Source of the DNA: CADCTM01 sp049671305
GTDB lineage: Bacteria > Cyanobacteriota > Cyanobacteriia > Cyanobacteriales > Coleofasciculaceae
Assembly: GCA_049671305.1 (NCBI GenBank)
Contig: JBATUR010000035.1
Span: 62,001-126,000, forward strand
Direction of reading: 5' to 3'
Length of the DNA: 64,000 bases
Each line of letters opens with the position of its first letter. The first letter of the stretch is position 1. Made by a program: the position numbers and the translations under genes. The notes beneath the pieces were generated by a model. It made no database searches. It worked only from the letters and a program-made list of their open reading frames with translations, and was not told the DNA's origin. Positions 17,521-25,846 of this stretch are shown piece by piece.

Positions 17521-18768
17521 CTACTTGCCCAAAAGAACTTGCACCGACTCCTCTAATTGTGGGTCTTTTCCCTGAGCATATTCTAGGGTAAAAGGAACTT
17601 CAATATCAGGGACAACGCCCTTTCCTTCTAGCCGTTCACCATCTACTAAAACATCCACAACAGCTAGATATAAAAGATTACCATCTGACAAAAGAAAAGG
17701 ACTGCCACCAACCACAGCGCCTGCCGTTTTTGTACCAATTAATGTTCCAAGTTGGTATTTCTTAAACCCATACGCCAAAATTTCTTTGCCACTTCTTGAG
17801 CCATTATTTACCAGCATGACGACTGGTTTTCGCCATTGAAAATCCAAGTTACGTTTAATGCCATCACGATATATTTTAGTTAAAGCTGGAACTTTATCAG
17901 TAAAAATATTTAGATAATTTGGATCAGCCCCACCCCAACCATCACGCAGATCTAAGATTAGTGCATCAGCATTTTTTAGCTTGCCATAGGCAATTTCATT
18001 AACCAAAAGTTCCTGATATTGATCACCTGCATACGACCAGATGTGAACGTAACCAATTTTTGTATTGTTGCGTTCAATAATTTTGATACTATCTTTCATC
18101 GCCTCAACAAAAAGCGTGTTTGGGTCAAGTTTTTTAGGAATTACAGGAAGTTCCAGACTTTTTGAGTTAGGAGTGCGTTGAATTGATATTTTTACCTCTT
18201 GTTTGTTAGCAAAAGATTGAATTGGCTGATAAGGTTTACCATCAACTGCTAAAATTTCATCACCTACTTTTAAGCCCGCTTTTGCTGCTGGGCTATTGTC
18301 TAAAATTGCACTGATAAAAGTCTTTTGATTAATATCTTTAGTAAAAATTCCGATACCTGGATAGTCAATATTACCATCAGGAAAAACTTTTTTAATTTGG
18401 TTACTAAAACCTCGGTTGTTAAAAATACCCAAAAGTTGGTAATATGCGGGTTCTAATTTTGAATAAAACTTTGTATGAGATGTGTTTAGCTCAGATAGCA
18501 TTTGATTAATTACTATTGAGGCTTCTTCGATAGATTGAGCGGATGTTACTTTATTTTTATATTCTGCTTTCTTAGCATTCCAATTAATTCCATTAAATTT
18601 TGGGTCAAAGAAGTTTTCATTTACTTCTTGCCAAACTTGATTTAATGTGCTGATATGTGCATTTTTGGCTGAAGAAACTTTTAGGGAAATTGGCAACAAA
18701 ATTATTAAGAAACTGAGGCTGACGACGGCAATCAAACCGAATATTTTTTTTGCTTTGCGATTAATCAT
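17521..18768 (-). CDS. S41 family peptidase (CtpA-like, PDZ domain)
   Basis: The 415-residue protein has an N-terminal membrane anchor or signal (about 9-32), a tail-specific-protease-like helical region, a PDZ domain (about 120-200, with NSPAAKAGLKVGDEILAVDG) and an S41 core. GYVHIWSYAG and ALILDLRDGWGG lead to the NNGSRSGKEI motif carrying the catalytic Ser and GTKTAGAVVGGSP carrying the Lys of the Ser-Lys dyad. It is related to, but divergent from, CtpA, which processes D1 protein; the substrate here is unknown. It converges on rplL. Confidence 0.87.
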   Translation of the reverse strand: MINRKAKKIFGLIAVVSLSFLIILLPISLKVSSAKNAHISTLNQVWQEVNENFFDPKFNGINWNAKKAEYKNKVTSAQSIEEASIVINQMLSELNTSHTKFYSKLEPAYYQLLGIFNNRGFSNQIKKVFPDGNIDYPGIGIFTKDINQKTFISAILDNSPAAKAGLKVGDEILAVDGKPYQPIQSFANKQEVKISIQRTPNSKSLELPVIPKKLDPNTLFVEAMKDSIKIIERNNTKIGYVHIWSYAGDQYQELLVNEIAYGKLKNADALILDLRDGWGGADPNYLNIFTDKVPALTKIYRDGIKRNLDFQWRKPVVMLVNNGSRSGKEILAYGFKKYQLGTLIGTKTAGAVVGGSPFLLSDGNLLYLAVVDVLVDGERLEGKGVVPDIEVPFTLEYAQGKDPQLEESVQVLLGK

Positions 18769-18898
18769 GAACCTTTAATCCGAAACAGAGGCTTATTTGA
18801 CAAGGTTAACGCGATCGCTTGACAACAGAGAAAAGTGCGATCGCAAAGCCTCTGGCTGATCGCGCCTTTCTTACCACTCAAAATACGTCTCCAGCAAT

Positions 18899-19687
18899 TC
18901 AACTCAACTGATTTGGATCAACTCCCAACTCACGCAATTTAGCCGCAAATAGTTCAGCGCGTTGTTGTTCTTGGTCAGCACGTTGACGCTCCTCTTCTGC
19001 CCGTTGACGTTCCTCTTCTGCCCGTTGACGCTCTGGTTGAGCCTGTTCCGAACTCCACAGCAACAAATTGCCTGCGCTATCCCACCAACGGAGCCAGTTC
19101 ATCGTTTGCCGCAGACGTTCCCCATACCAAATTCCTATAAATAATTCTAACTCTGGAATCCAGAATCGCCCTTCGGTATTGGCTGCTTGCAGGGCATAGC
19201 GTCCATTATTCAAGCAGCGCACATCCAAACTCAGTTCGTATGGGTCATAAGTTACATAGGTAGGTACTTGCAGAATTTGCTCATAAAAGTGAAGCTTGCC
19301 ATAAGGTGGAGTTGCACGCACCGAGAGTTCGCCGCCATCTGCTTGAGACAAAAACTCCATCACCACGTCAACGGGTGCGCCTTCCAAAGTTGGGGTGTAA
19401 CTGCGACGAATCACGCCTTCTGCGACGGGTTGCACCTGGGGTACATAAAGCCAGTCAGGGGCTTTGACAACAAGCTTTTTCTTGACTGTGGCGACTAGTC
19501 CAAAGTTGGAGACAATCAACATTTCTGGTTGAATGCGTTCGTTGGCTCCTAGAGCATCGGTGAGGGCGGCAGCAAGGGCTGGTTGTTGATTATTTTCCAC
19601 GGGGTCATCGGGTAACACAAAGTCGTCTGGCAGGGCTTCCCAAGTAACGATTGGTTCGGTTTTAGTGGATGGAATTTGTAAGACCAT
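18899..19687 (-). CDS. Uma2 family endonuclease-like protein (DUF820)
   Basis: Uma2/DUF820 proteins have a PD-(D/E)XK restriction-like fold and are greatly expanded in cyanobacteria; their role is largely unknown. This 262-residue member has the core PTLEGAPVDVVMEFLSQADG with the acidic catalytic segment, DPYELSLDVRCL and a terminal charged coiled coil. The tail holds tandem copies of the 7-residue AEEERQR/AEEERQR/ADQEQQR units (about 225-246), then AKLRELGVDPNQLS, the usual ending of the coiled-coil subtype. Catalytic competence cannot be judged from sequence alone. Confidence 0.85.
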   Translation of the reverse strand: MVLQIPSTKTEPIVTWEALPDDFVLPDDPVENNQQPALAAALTDALGANERIQPEMLIVSNFGLVATVKKKLVVKAPDWLYVPQVQPVAEGVIRRSYTPTLEGAPVDVVMEFLSQADGGELSVRATPPYGKLHFYEQILQVPTYVTYDPYELSLDVRCLNNGRYALQAANTEGRFWIPELELFIGIWYGERLRQTMNWLRWWDSAGNLLLWSSEQAQPERQRAEEERQRAEEERQRADQEQQRAELFAAKLRELGVDPNQLS

Positions 19688-19779
19688 CGGATTGCCCCTT
19701 AATTATGGATAGTTCGCTGCTGTGTCTGAATTTTTTAAGTTTATCAAAGAACCGAAATTGCTGTGAGCCAGTTAAGTTT

Positions 19780-20442
19780 TTACATTCTTGAACTTAGAGA
19801 AAGCTGTGCCACCATCTGGGCACGAGATGAAACTTTCAGCTTACGAAATATCCGTTTCAAGGCTTGTTTTACAGAATTTTCAGTAATCCAAAGTTCCGTG
19901 CCAATTGCTGCATTTGTTTTACCTTGAGCAACCAATTGGGCAATTTGTACTTCGCGAGGAGTTAGGTGATTAGTAATTAGTTGATGTTGTGAACGTACTG
20001 TTGCTGCCCAAGTCGATAAATGCAGGCATATAGCACTTAAATCTGCTAGATTTTTGTGAGTAAAAGCAGGTACGCCACGCTCACGAGTAAAACCAACTGA
20101 ACCTATTAGTTTGCCCTTGCTGACAATTGGTCCTGCCATAACGTGCCAGTGATCAGGGCGGGGGCAAATTAACTGCCAAGTTTTGGGTGTGACTAATAAT
20201 GCTTCGTGAACAGGTGCGTGATGCTCTACAAGGTAGTGTAGAAGTGGATTGTGTTGTGTAGATAAGGCAATCTCCAACGCTTTCTGAAGCTTGCTGTCAG
20301 CTAGGGGAAATTGGTCGAAGAAGAATAGTCCGCCACGTGTCGCAGCAAAGTATTTTCTGATTTCTGTGGCAATTTGCGATCGCAATTCCTGCTCATTTTT
20401 AGCTTGTGCGATCGCTTGAAAGAAATTTTGTAAAAGTGCCAT
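19780..20442 (-). CDS. LuxR family regulator with GAF-like sensor domain
   Basis: The 220-residue protein has an N-terminal GAF-like region (about 10-140) and a C-terminal LuxR/GerE helix-turn-helix (about 155-215) with LTPREVQIAQLVAQGKTNAAIG and ENSVKQALKRIFRKLKVSSRAQ. Such one-component regulators bind an unknown small ligand or redox cofactor through GAF. No receiver domain is present. It is divergent from a sulfurtransferase gene, with starts 85 bp apart, so it may regulate that gene; this is inference from position only. Confidence 0.82.
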   Translation of the reverse strand: MALLQNFFQAIAQAKNEQELRSQIATEIRKYFAATRGGLFFFDQFPLADSKLQKALEIALSTQHNPLLHYLVEHHAPVHEALLVTPKTWQLICPRPDHWHVMAGPIVSKGKLIGSVGFTRERGVPAFTHKNLADLSAICLHLSTWAATVRSQHQLITNHLTPREVQIAQLVAQGKTNAAIGTELWITENSVKQALKRIFRKLKVSSRAQMVAQLSLSSRM

Positions 20443-20527
20443 ATTCGCAAAGTGTACTCGTTCGAGGACTAGGCGTTAGAAAATAGCCACTTTATTCTAG
20501 CCTTAGTACCACAAGCGGTTTAAAACT

Positions 20528-21358
20528 ATGTCTCAGTATGCTCGTCCCGAAGTTCTTGTTGATACACAATGGCTTGCCGATCATTTATCTGATCATAATC
20601 TTCGTATTATTGAAGTTGACGTAAGTCCGGAATTGCACAAAGACGCTCATATTCCTGGTGCAGTTTTTTGGAATATATTTACTGATTTACTGCTACCTGA
20701 TCTGCGAATTAATCTTGATCCAACTGCAATAGAAAAATTGCTTTCTCGTTCTGGCATTACACCGGAAACAATGGTAATTGCATCTGGTAGCGAGCCTAGC
20801 GCGGGAGGTTGGATTTTTTGGTTATTAAAACTGTTTGGACATGATAATATTCGTGTTTTAAATGGTGGATATCAAAAATGGATAACAGAAGGTCGCCCAG
20901 TTTCCAGCTTATCAAACTTTGAGCCAACTAATTATCAGGTGAAAGCTGTTAATTCTAACCTGCGAGTTTTGCAAGAGGAAGTTCAATCATCTCTTAATCA
21001 AAATCATCGCGTATTGCTGGATGTTCGTACATTTCAGGAGTATTCTGGTGAGTGGTTTTATGATCAACCTCCACAAGCAAACCAACGCACCGGACATATT
21101 CCCAATGCCGTGCATATTGAGCATTTAAAAACTCTGAATGAAGATGGAACTTTCAAGTCAGTCGATGAATTGCAGGCGCTATATAATAGTCAGGGAATTA
21201 CGGCTGACAAGGAAATTATTCCTTATTGTACAATTGGTGCGAGGGCTGGATATATTTGGTTTGTTTTGAAGTATTTACTGGGATATCCAAATGTCAGAAA
21301 TTATGATGGATCATGGAGTGAATGGAGCCAAATTCCTAACGCAGCAATAGCGAAATAG
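20528..21358 (+). CDS. Thiosulfate/3-mercaptopyruvate sulfurtransferase (rhodanese)
   Basis: Two rhodanese domains make up the 276-residue protein. The N-terminal domain (about 8-130) has LRIIEVDVSPELHKDAHIPGA and lacks a catalytic cysteine, having EPSAGG in its place. The C-terminal domain (about 150-275) has LLDVRTFQEYSG and the active loop YCTIGARAG, where Cys takes the persulfide. The loop CTIGAR is closer to thiosulfate sulfurtransferase than to the mercaptopyruvate type. It is cytoplasmic; its role in sulfur transfer or cyanide detoxification is family-level knowledge. Confidence 0.9.
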   Translation: MSQYARPEVLVDTQWLADHLSDHNLRIIEVDVSPELHKDAHIPGAVFWNIFTDLLLPDLRINLDPTAIEKLLSRSGITPETMVIASGSEPSAGGWIFWLLKLFGHDNIRVLNGGYQKWITEGRPVSSLSNFEPTNYQVKAVNSNLRVLQEEVQSSLNQNHRVLLDVRTFQEYSGEWFYDQPPQANQRTGHIPNAVHIEHLKTLNEDGTFKSVDELQALYNSQGITADKEIIPYCTIGARAGYIWFVLKYLLGYPNVRNYDGSWSEWSQIPNAAIAK

Positions 21359-21453
21359 TTTGGCTAAATCAGTATCTTGATTAGATTATTTGAGGATTGC
21401 TAAATTTGAGATTGCTGTTGGTTGGTTATTAACAATTATTACTACTACAGCAA

Positions 21454-22116
21454 TCACAACAAGCCTCGATAATGCACAAACACCAAAATCACCGCCCAGG
21501 AACCCAACGCAACCTTAATGGCAACGAGGATGTTGAGGATCGGCAAAACCCCACCACTAAAAAGTTCCCCCAATTCTCCATGCGGTAACTCTCCTCCCGC
21601 CAGAGTGATCACCGATAAAACAATGAAAATAAGAACCGAGATTTTCTCCCAAATAGAAGCATTCCAGCGCTCGTAGATTTCCTGCATCCACTGCGACGAC
21701 GAGGTAATTGCCACTAGTCCGATCGCAGTTCCGCCCGCCACGCCAGCCGCAAAACCACCACCCGGACTGAGATGCCCGCGAATTGCCAACTCGATCCCTA
21801 CTAGGGCGGCAATAGTTGCACCTAGACGCGCTAGCACAATTGAGGGTTGATCTGTGAATTGATAAACCGCACAGTTTGGTTTTTCATCTGCCAACAGATA
21901 CTTAGCGCCCATAATTGCGATCGTAAATACCACCACTTCAAAAATCGTATCGTAGAGCCGATTTCGGAAAATAATGCCCGAAACCGCATTTGGTACTCCA
22001 CTATCTTTTACTATCAATTCGGTAATCGAGATATCCGATAATTCCCAAGCCGCATTAGGCAGAATCAACATTTGCACGACAAGCGCTAGCCCCGCTGCCA
22101 CATAAACCCATTTCAT
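21454..22116 (-). CDS. mrpB: Na+/H+ antiporter subunit MrpB (MnhB-type)
   Basis: The last gene of a seven-gene mrp operon, encoding a 220-residue membrane protein. An N-terminal part (about 1-75) contains DSGVPNAVSGIIFRNRLYDTIFEVVVF, like the MbhE/MrpA-tail region, followed by an MnhB domain with HLSPGGGFAAGVAGGTAIGL. Mrp complexes exchange Na+ for H+ and support pH and salt tolerance. Its start overlaps the preceding stop by 4 bp. The apparent fusion of an MbhE-like segment to MnhB is usual in cyanobacterial mrp operons. Confidence 0.88.
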   Translation of the reverse strand: MKWVYVAAGLALVVQMLILPNAAWELSDISITELIVKDSGVPNAVSGIIFRNRLYDTIFEVVVFTIAIMGAKYLLADEKPNCAVYQFTDQPSIVLARLGATIAALVGIELAIRGHLSPGGGFAAGVAGGTAIGLVAITSSSQWMQEIYERWNASIWEKISVLIFIVLSVITLAGGELPHGELGELFSGGVLPILNILVAIKVALGSWAVILVFVHYRGLL

Positions 22117-22682
22117 ATTTGCTGTTCCCCTAAATTTGGTGTGCTTGCTGGTGTTTCACTTAAATGAGGTGTTACATAGATTAAGCTTGTCCCTGGCGCA
22201 GCAAGTTCGGCTTGCACGATCTCATATATGCGTTTAACTCGGATTGTGGTTTGATAAGGTAGTTCATCTCCTGGCACACAAGTTGCATGGACTTCCTTCT
22301 CCGTCAACGCCCGCTGCAACGCCTGCATATTGTTGTAGGGAACCACTTCTAGGCGCATATAGTGGTGGTCGAAAATGCTGCGGAAGTCAGCCAGGAGTTG
22401 CTCAAAATCCTCCCCTGCCTGACCTTCGAGTACGCCAAGACGCAAGATCAAGGATGAACGAACGGCGATCGCATATAGTGTAATCGCCAGCATCGTTCCC
22501 ATCAATGCCTCAGTTAAGGAAACATCCGCCGCCCCCAAAACCGCATATAACATGGCTGCCACCGCCCCCAGGATGCCTCGCAGTGCTAGTGCGTGGTAGG
22601 GATTGACTTGAAACACCACCATGCAAGCAGACAACGGTAGCAAGGCAGTCAGTACATAAATATAAAAATCTGGATTATTCAT
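22113..22682 (-). CDS. Mrp antiporter subunit, MbhD-like (MrpA C-terminal module)
   Basis: The protein carries three or four membrane helices and the MbhD/DUF4040 signature NPYHALALRGILGAVAAMLYAVLGAADVSLTEALMG, corresponding to the C-terminal part of full-length MrpA. A soluble tail of about 90 residues follows. The start is set at ATG 22682 (MNNPDFYIYV), overlapping mrpG by 8 bp; an upstream extension to 22760 would run inside mrpG. The large NuoL-like portion of MrpA is absent, so this complex has a reduced A subunit. Confidence 0.85.
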   Translation of the reverse strand: MNNPDFYIYVLTALLPLSACMVVFQVNPYHALALRGILGAVAAMLYAVLGAADVSLTEALMGTMLAITLYAIAVRSSLILRLGVLEGQAGEDFEQLLADFRSIFDHHYMRLEVVPYNNMQALQRALTEKEVHATCVPGDELPYQTTIRVKRIYEIVQAELAAPGTSLIYVTPHLSETPASTPNLGEQQI

Positions 22683-22953
22683 CCTGCCCCCCACTAGTAG
22701 AACAATATGCCAAAACATATCCCAGCATGGTGTTCCAAATCGCCAAAGAGATGATGGCAAGAATTAGCAAAGCCCATTCACCTGGTCTTTTAAGCAGTAG
22801 TCCAACAATGATGGCGATCGATCCTAGAGTATCAGCAACCGAAAGACTATGCAGCTTATATAATACCGATCGCCTGCCCAACAAATAAGAGGTGCCCCAA
22901 AACCAAAAAACGATGCCTACACCCATGCAGATATAACTGAGGATATCAATCAT
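22675..22953 (-). CDS. mrpG: Na+/H+ antiporter subunit MrpG
   Basis: This 92-residue protein has three transmembrane helices. The MrpG hallmark appears as RRSVLYKLHSLSVADTLGSIAIIVGLLL, where LHSLSVADTLG corresponds to the conserved LHAxTKxxTLG. It overlaps mrpF by 8 bp upstream and the MbhD-like gene by 8 bp downstream. MrpG is one of the small subunits required for assembly of the whole antiporter. Confidence 0.87.
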   Translation of the reverse strand: MIDILSYICMGVGIVFWFWGTSYLLGRRSVLYKLHSLSVADTLGSIAIIVGLLLKRPGEWALLILAIISLAIWNTMLGYVLAYCSTSGGQDE

Positions 22954-23209
22954 ATTTCAATCTTTTAACTATTTGTGCCAACAACATAAATCCGGCATTA
23001 CCAACGCTGAGGATAATTACCCCAACCACACCAATCATCCAATCATCCCGCAAGACTGAGACAAAGAGAATTGTCACCGCCGCCTTGCTAGAAATACTGG
23101 CAAGTGCCAACATTGTCTGCCAGATATCATCATCTTTCCAAGCCTCATAAAAAGGTATGAGTAATGCCAAAATCATGGCAACTAAAATTAGATTCATGAC
23201 TGTCATCAA
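22946..23209 (-). CDS. mrpF: Na+/H+ antiporter subunit MrpF
   Basis: An 87-residue protein with three hydrophobic helices. The second helix carries the family ISSKAAVTILFVSVLRDDW motif, in which the conserved acidic residues lie at the membrane edge. It overlaps mrpE by 4 bp (ATGA-type) and mrpG by 8 bp. Size and position in the CDEFG order support the call. Confidence 0.85.
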   Translation of the reverse strand: MMTVMNLILVAMILALLIPFYEAWKDDDIWQTMLALASISSKAAVTILFVSVLRDDWMIGVVGVIILSVGNAGFMLLAQIVKRLKYD

Positions 23210-23583
23210 TTTTGCCTCCGTCTAACTCGGTGTACTTCGTACCAGCCAGCTTCGTGATATTTCAAGACAATGGTTTTGGGTGTAAAGGTAATCAAAAATA
23301 CATCCAAAAAGATCAGTCCAGGCGATCGCCTTAATTGAACTGGTTCCATAATTACATCTTCATGTTTATGAGGACGGAAGAGCATTTCAAAGGCTTCGAT
23401 ATATGCGATGGGAACTGCTAACATGATTTTCCACAGCACTTTTATTAAATCATTAATTCTTTCTGGGGCTGCATTTCCTCTGGGTAAAACGAGGGCAACA
23501 ATAATGCCAATCAGCAAATTTTCTACCGTCCAATTATCGGTAAGTAGAAACCAGATAGTTAGTCGCAATATCAAATTTCCCAT
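23206..23583 (-). CDS. mrpE: Na+/H+ antiporter subunit MrpE
   Basis: The 125-residue protein has two N-terminal membrane helices with LTDNWTVENLLIGIIVALVLPR, then a cytoplasmic region ending SPGLIFLDVFLITFTPKTIVL, both matching MrpE/MnhE. The start shares one base with the mrpD stop region, and its end overlaps mrpF by 4 bp. MrpE is an accessory subunit needed for complex stability. Confidence 0.88.
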   Translation of the reverse strand: MGNLILRLTIWFLLTDNWTVENLLIGIIVALVLPRGNAAPERINDLIKVLWKIMLAVPIAYIEAFEMLFRPHKHEDVIMEPVQLRRSPGLIFLDVFLITFTPKTIVLKYHEAGWYEVHRVRRRQN

Positions 23584-25031
23584 TATGCTAATGCCATCCA
23601 GAATAAGAGGATTGAAACTAGGGTCATAAAACCAATCAGATGTTCAAATTGTTCTAGTACACGAGGTAGTTTGAATGTTGTGCGTCGAAAAAGCACTAGA
23701 TATGCTAAAACACCAACGCCAATAATTGCGATCGCTTTAAGCATATTGAAAGGCGTATAAGCTTCCCAATAGAAAACACTTGTCGCAATCAAAGCACCGA
23801 GTAAAAGGGTTACACTAAGCCAAAAACCAGGGCTAGTATTTCCTTTTGCACCATGCGGCAGAAAGAAAAATCTAGCAAATACGATCGCCGTGCCAACTGC
23901 GGCAATATTCATGGCAATTTCCTGCCAAGATACCAAATTTTTTAGTGTTGATATTTTTGCCCCAAAACCAACTAAAAAGGGAAAACCTGAAATTGAAAGG
24001 CTAGCAATGACGAGAGTAATCCAGATCCGGGTATCAATGGGTTTTTGTTGTAGTTCTTTGAGGTCGCGGGAAGGTAAGTTACCTGCAATCAAGAATAGCG
24101 TTGATTTGACCAAACCGTGAGCCAAGGCATAAAAACCAGCCACTGCTGGTGCTGCGAGTATCCAGCCTAACTGGGAAACTGTACTCCAAGCTAGTGTTCG
24201 TTTGGTATCTCTTTCCAAGATACAGCAGAAAACTCCGAGATATGCTGCACCAACGCCGAAAATTCTGACAATTGGATCGAGTTCCTCTATGATTAAGGCA
24301 CAGCGTACTAGCGGATAGACACCTGCTTTAACCACAACTCCCGAAAGTAATGCTGATACTGGTGTTTCTGATTCCGAGTGAGTCAATGGTAACCATAATC
24401 CTGAAACAAAGACACCACCTTTCACCAAGAGTGCCATAAAAATTAGGGCAACTGCTTCTGGCGGTGCGCCTTGCAAAGCGGAAAAAGCAAACGATTGCTT
24501 TGTCTGATAAGCTATGACTGCACCAACTAAATAAAACAGCATGGCAGTGTTGCTAACAAACATATAGCGCAAGCCAACCCAAATCGAGCGATCGCTACGG
24601 GGATAAGTAATTAGTAGAAATGCGGCAATTCCGCTGACTTCTAAGGCTACATATAAACTAATAAAGTCTGCACAAGCAAAGGCAGCATTGAGACTGCCGT
24701 GCAGAATGATCATTTGGGCATAAAAGAAAGCTGACTTGCTGCTTTGCCAACAATATAAAATGACTGCTGTAGTTACCAGTGCATTTGTCAAGATAAAGTA
24801 GGCACTTAATTGATCAATGAGCAAGGTAACGCCGAAATTATCTAGTAATTGCAGACTCAACGACGAGTTTTCTACAAATATCTTTAAAGCATAAATGGCG
24901 GAAATAATTGTCACGCCAATTGCCAGATAGCGGTCAATTTTTGGGACAAGATAAATTACAAATCCCAAAAAAAAGGGTAGTGCAACCCAGGTAATAGTTA
25001 TAATTTCCGGAGATATTGTCAGGCTATTCAT
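23583..25031 (-). CDS. mrpD: Proton-conducting antiporter subunit MrpD (NuoN/M-like)
   Basis: The 482-residue protein has about 14 membrane helices and belongs to the Proton_antipo_M family shared with complex I NuoL/M/N and cyanobacterial NdhD5/D6. Conserved charged positions lie in ADFISLYVALEVSGIAAFLL (TM5 Glu), LLVKGGVFVSGLWLPLTHSES (TM7 Lys and the following loop) and LAHGLVKSTLFLIAGN (TM8 Lys). It is the only large NuoL-like subunit in this operon; many mrp clusters have two. Both ends overlap neighbouring genes. Confidence 0.9.
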   Translation of the reverse strand: MNSLTISPEIITITWVALPFFLGFVIYLVPKIDRYLAIGVTIISAIYALKIFVENSSLSLQLLDNFGVTLLIDQLSAYFILTNALVTTAVILYCWQSSKSAFFYAQMIILHGSLNAAFACADFISLYVALEVSGIAAFLLITYPRSDRSIWVGLRYMFVSNTAMLFYLVGAVIAYQTKQSFAFSALQGAPPEAVALIFMALLVKGGVFVSGLWLPLTHSESETPVSALLSGVVVKAGVYPLVRCALIIEELDPIVRIFGVGAAYLGVFCCILERDTKRTLAWSTVSQLGWILAAPAVAGFYALAHGLVKSTLFLIAGNLPSRDLKELQQKPIDTRIWITLVIASLSISGFPFLVGFGAKISTLKNLVSWQEIAMNIAAVGTAIVFARFFFLPHGAKGNTSPGFWLSVTLLLGALIATSVFYWEAYTPFNMLKAIAIIGVGVLAYLVLFRRTTFKLPRVLEQFEHLIGFMTLVSILLFWMALA

Positions 25032-25366
25032 GGTGTATTATTTTTCTCGATTTCGTCACTTTCCAGAGTCGGATTATCTCGTGCTAGTTTCATAACGCAA
25101 ACTAGCATTAATGCCTGAATTGAAAAACCAATTACGATTGCTGTTAAGATGACTGCTTGAGGAACTGGATCAGCATACGCGACATTATTTTTGGCTTTTG
25201 AAACAATTGGTGTAAATAAGCCACTTCCTGATGCTATCAGTACGAAATAAGCAATAACTCCTGTACTCATGACATCCATTGAGACGATTTTCATCACCAA
25301 GTTTTTTTTCAGGATGATGCCAAAAAATCCGCATAATATTGTTACGAATACAAATGCTTCTAACAC
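25028..25366 (-). CDS. mrpC: Na+/H+ antiporter subunit MrpC (NuoK-like)
   Basis: First gene of the mrp operon. The 112-residue, three-helix protein resembles NuoK; the region YADPVPQAVILTAIVIGFSIQALML is the MrpC/NuoK signature with DPxPQALxLTAIVI. It overlaps mrpD by 4 bp. The promoter of the operon should lie in the gene-free region just upstream (25367-25846). Confidence 0.9.
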   Translation of the reverse strand: MLEAFVFVTILCGFFGIILKKNLVMKIVSMDVMSTGVIAYFVLIASGSGLFTPIVSKAKNNVAYADPVPQAVILTAIVIGFSIQALMLVCVMKLARDNPTLESDEIEKNNTP

Positions 25367-25846
25367 GGGAATTTACTTTTGGTTGGGTGGTTGTAATTAT
25401 CTGTAAGGAAGTACATTATTTTTGAGGTTTCGTTTGATCTTTAGGGATCGCTAAAATTAATACACTCTGTAAAAGCTAAGTTTTATCGGTTTTGCAAGTT
25501 GTTTAAGTATGAACATTGTGGCTTTGAAGATAGCTAATTGTTAATGCTGCACTGAATATTGCAGCTTTGGGGCAGTCTGGAAGTCAGAGGATGAGTTATC
25601 AGTTGGATGCACTGACAAATGGGAACTTGGCTCAAGCCTATTATCTAAGATACTATGGTTGCTTATATTGAGAATAGGTGGAAAAGGTATCCAAAGCAAG
25701 CGTTGAGCATAAGTTCAAGTCAGCAAAAAAAAAGACGCCAGCAGGTTAAATGATTGGTAACCTACAGGCATACAGGGTTTGTTGATTAATGTGGTTTAGA
25801 GATTAGCTAATAAATTTGTTTTTGTTGCATAATTACTGTTTTTGTG
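25367..25846. other. 480-bp intergenic region upstream of mrpC
   Basis: No reading frame over 60 codons, RNA gene or strong hairpin was seen. It separates the mrp operon from the end of a Ser/Thr kinase gene on the same strand and should contain the mrp promoter. A homopolymer of nine A residues occurs around 25725. Confidence 0.5.
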
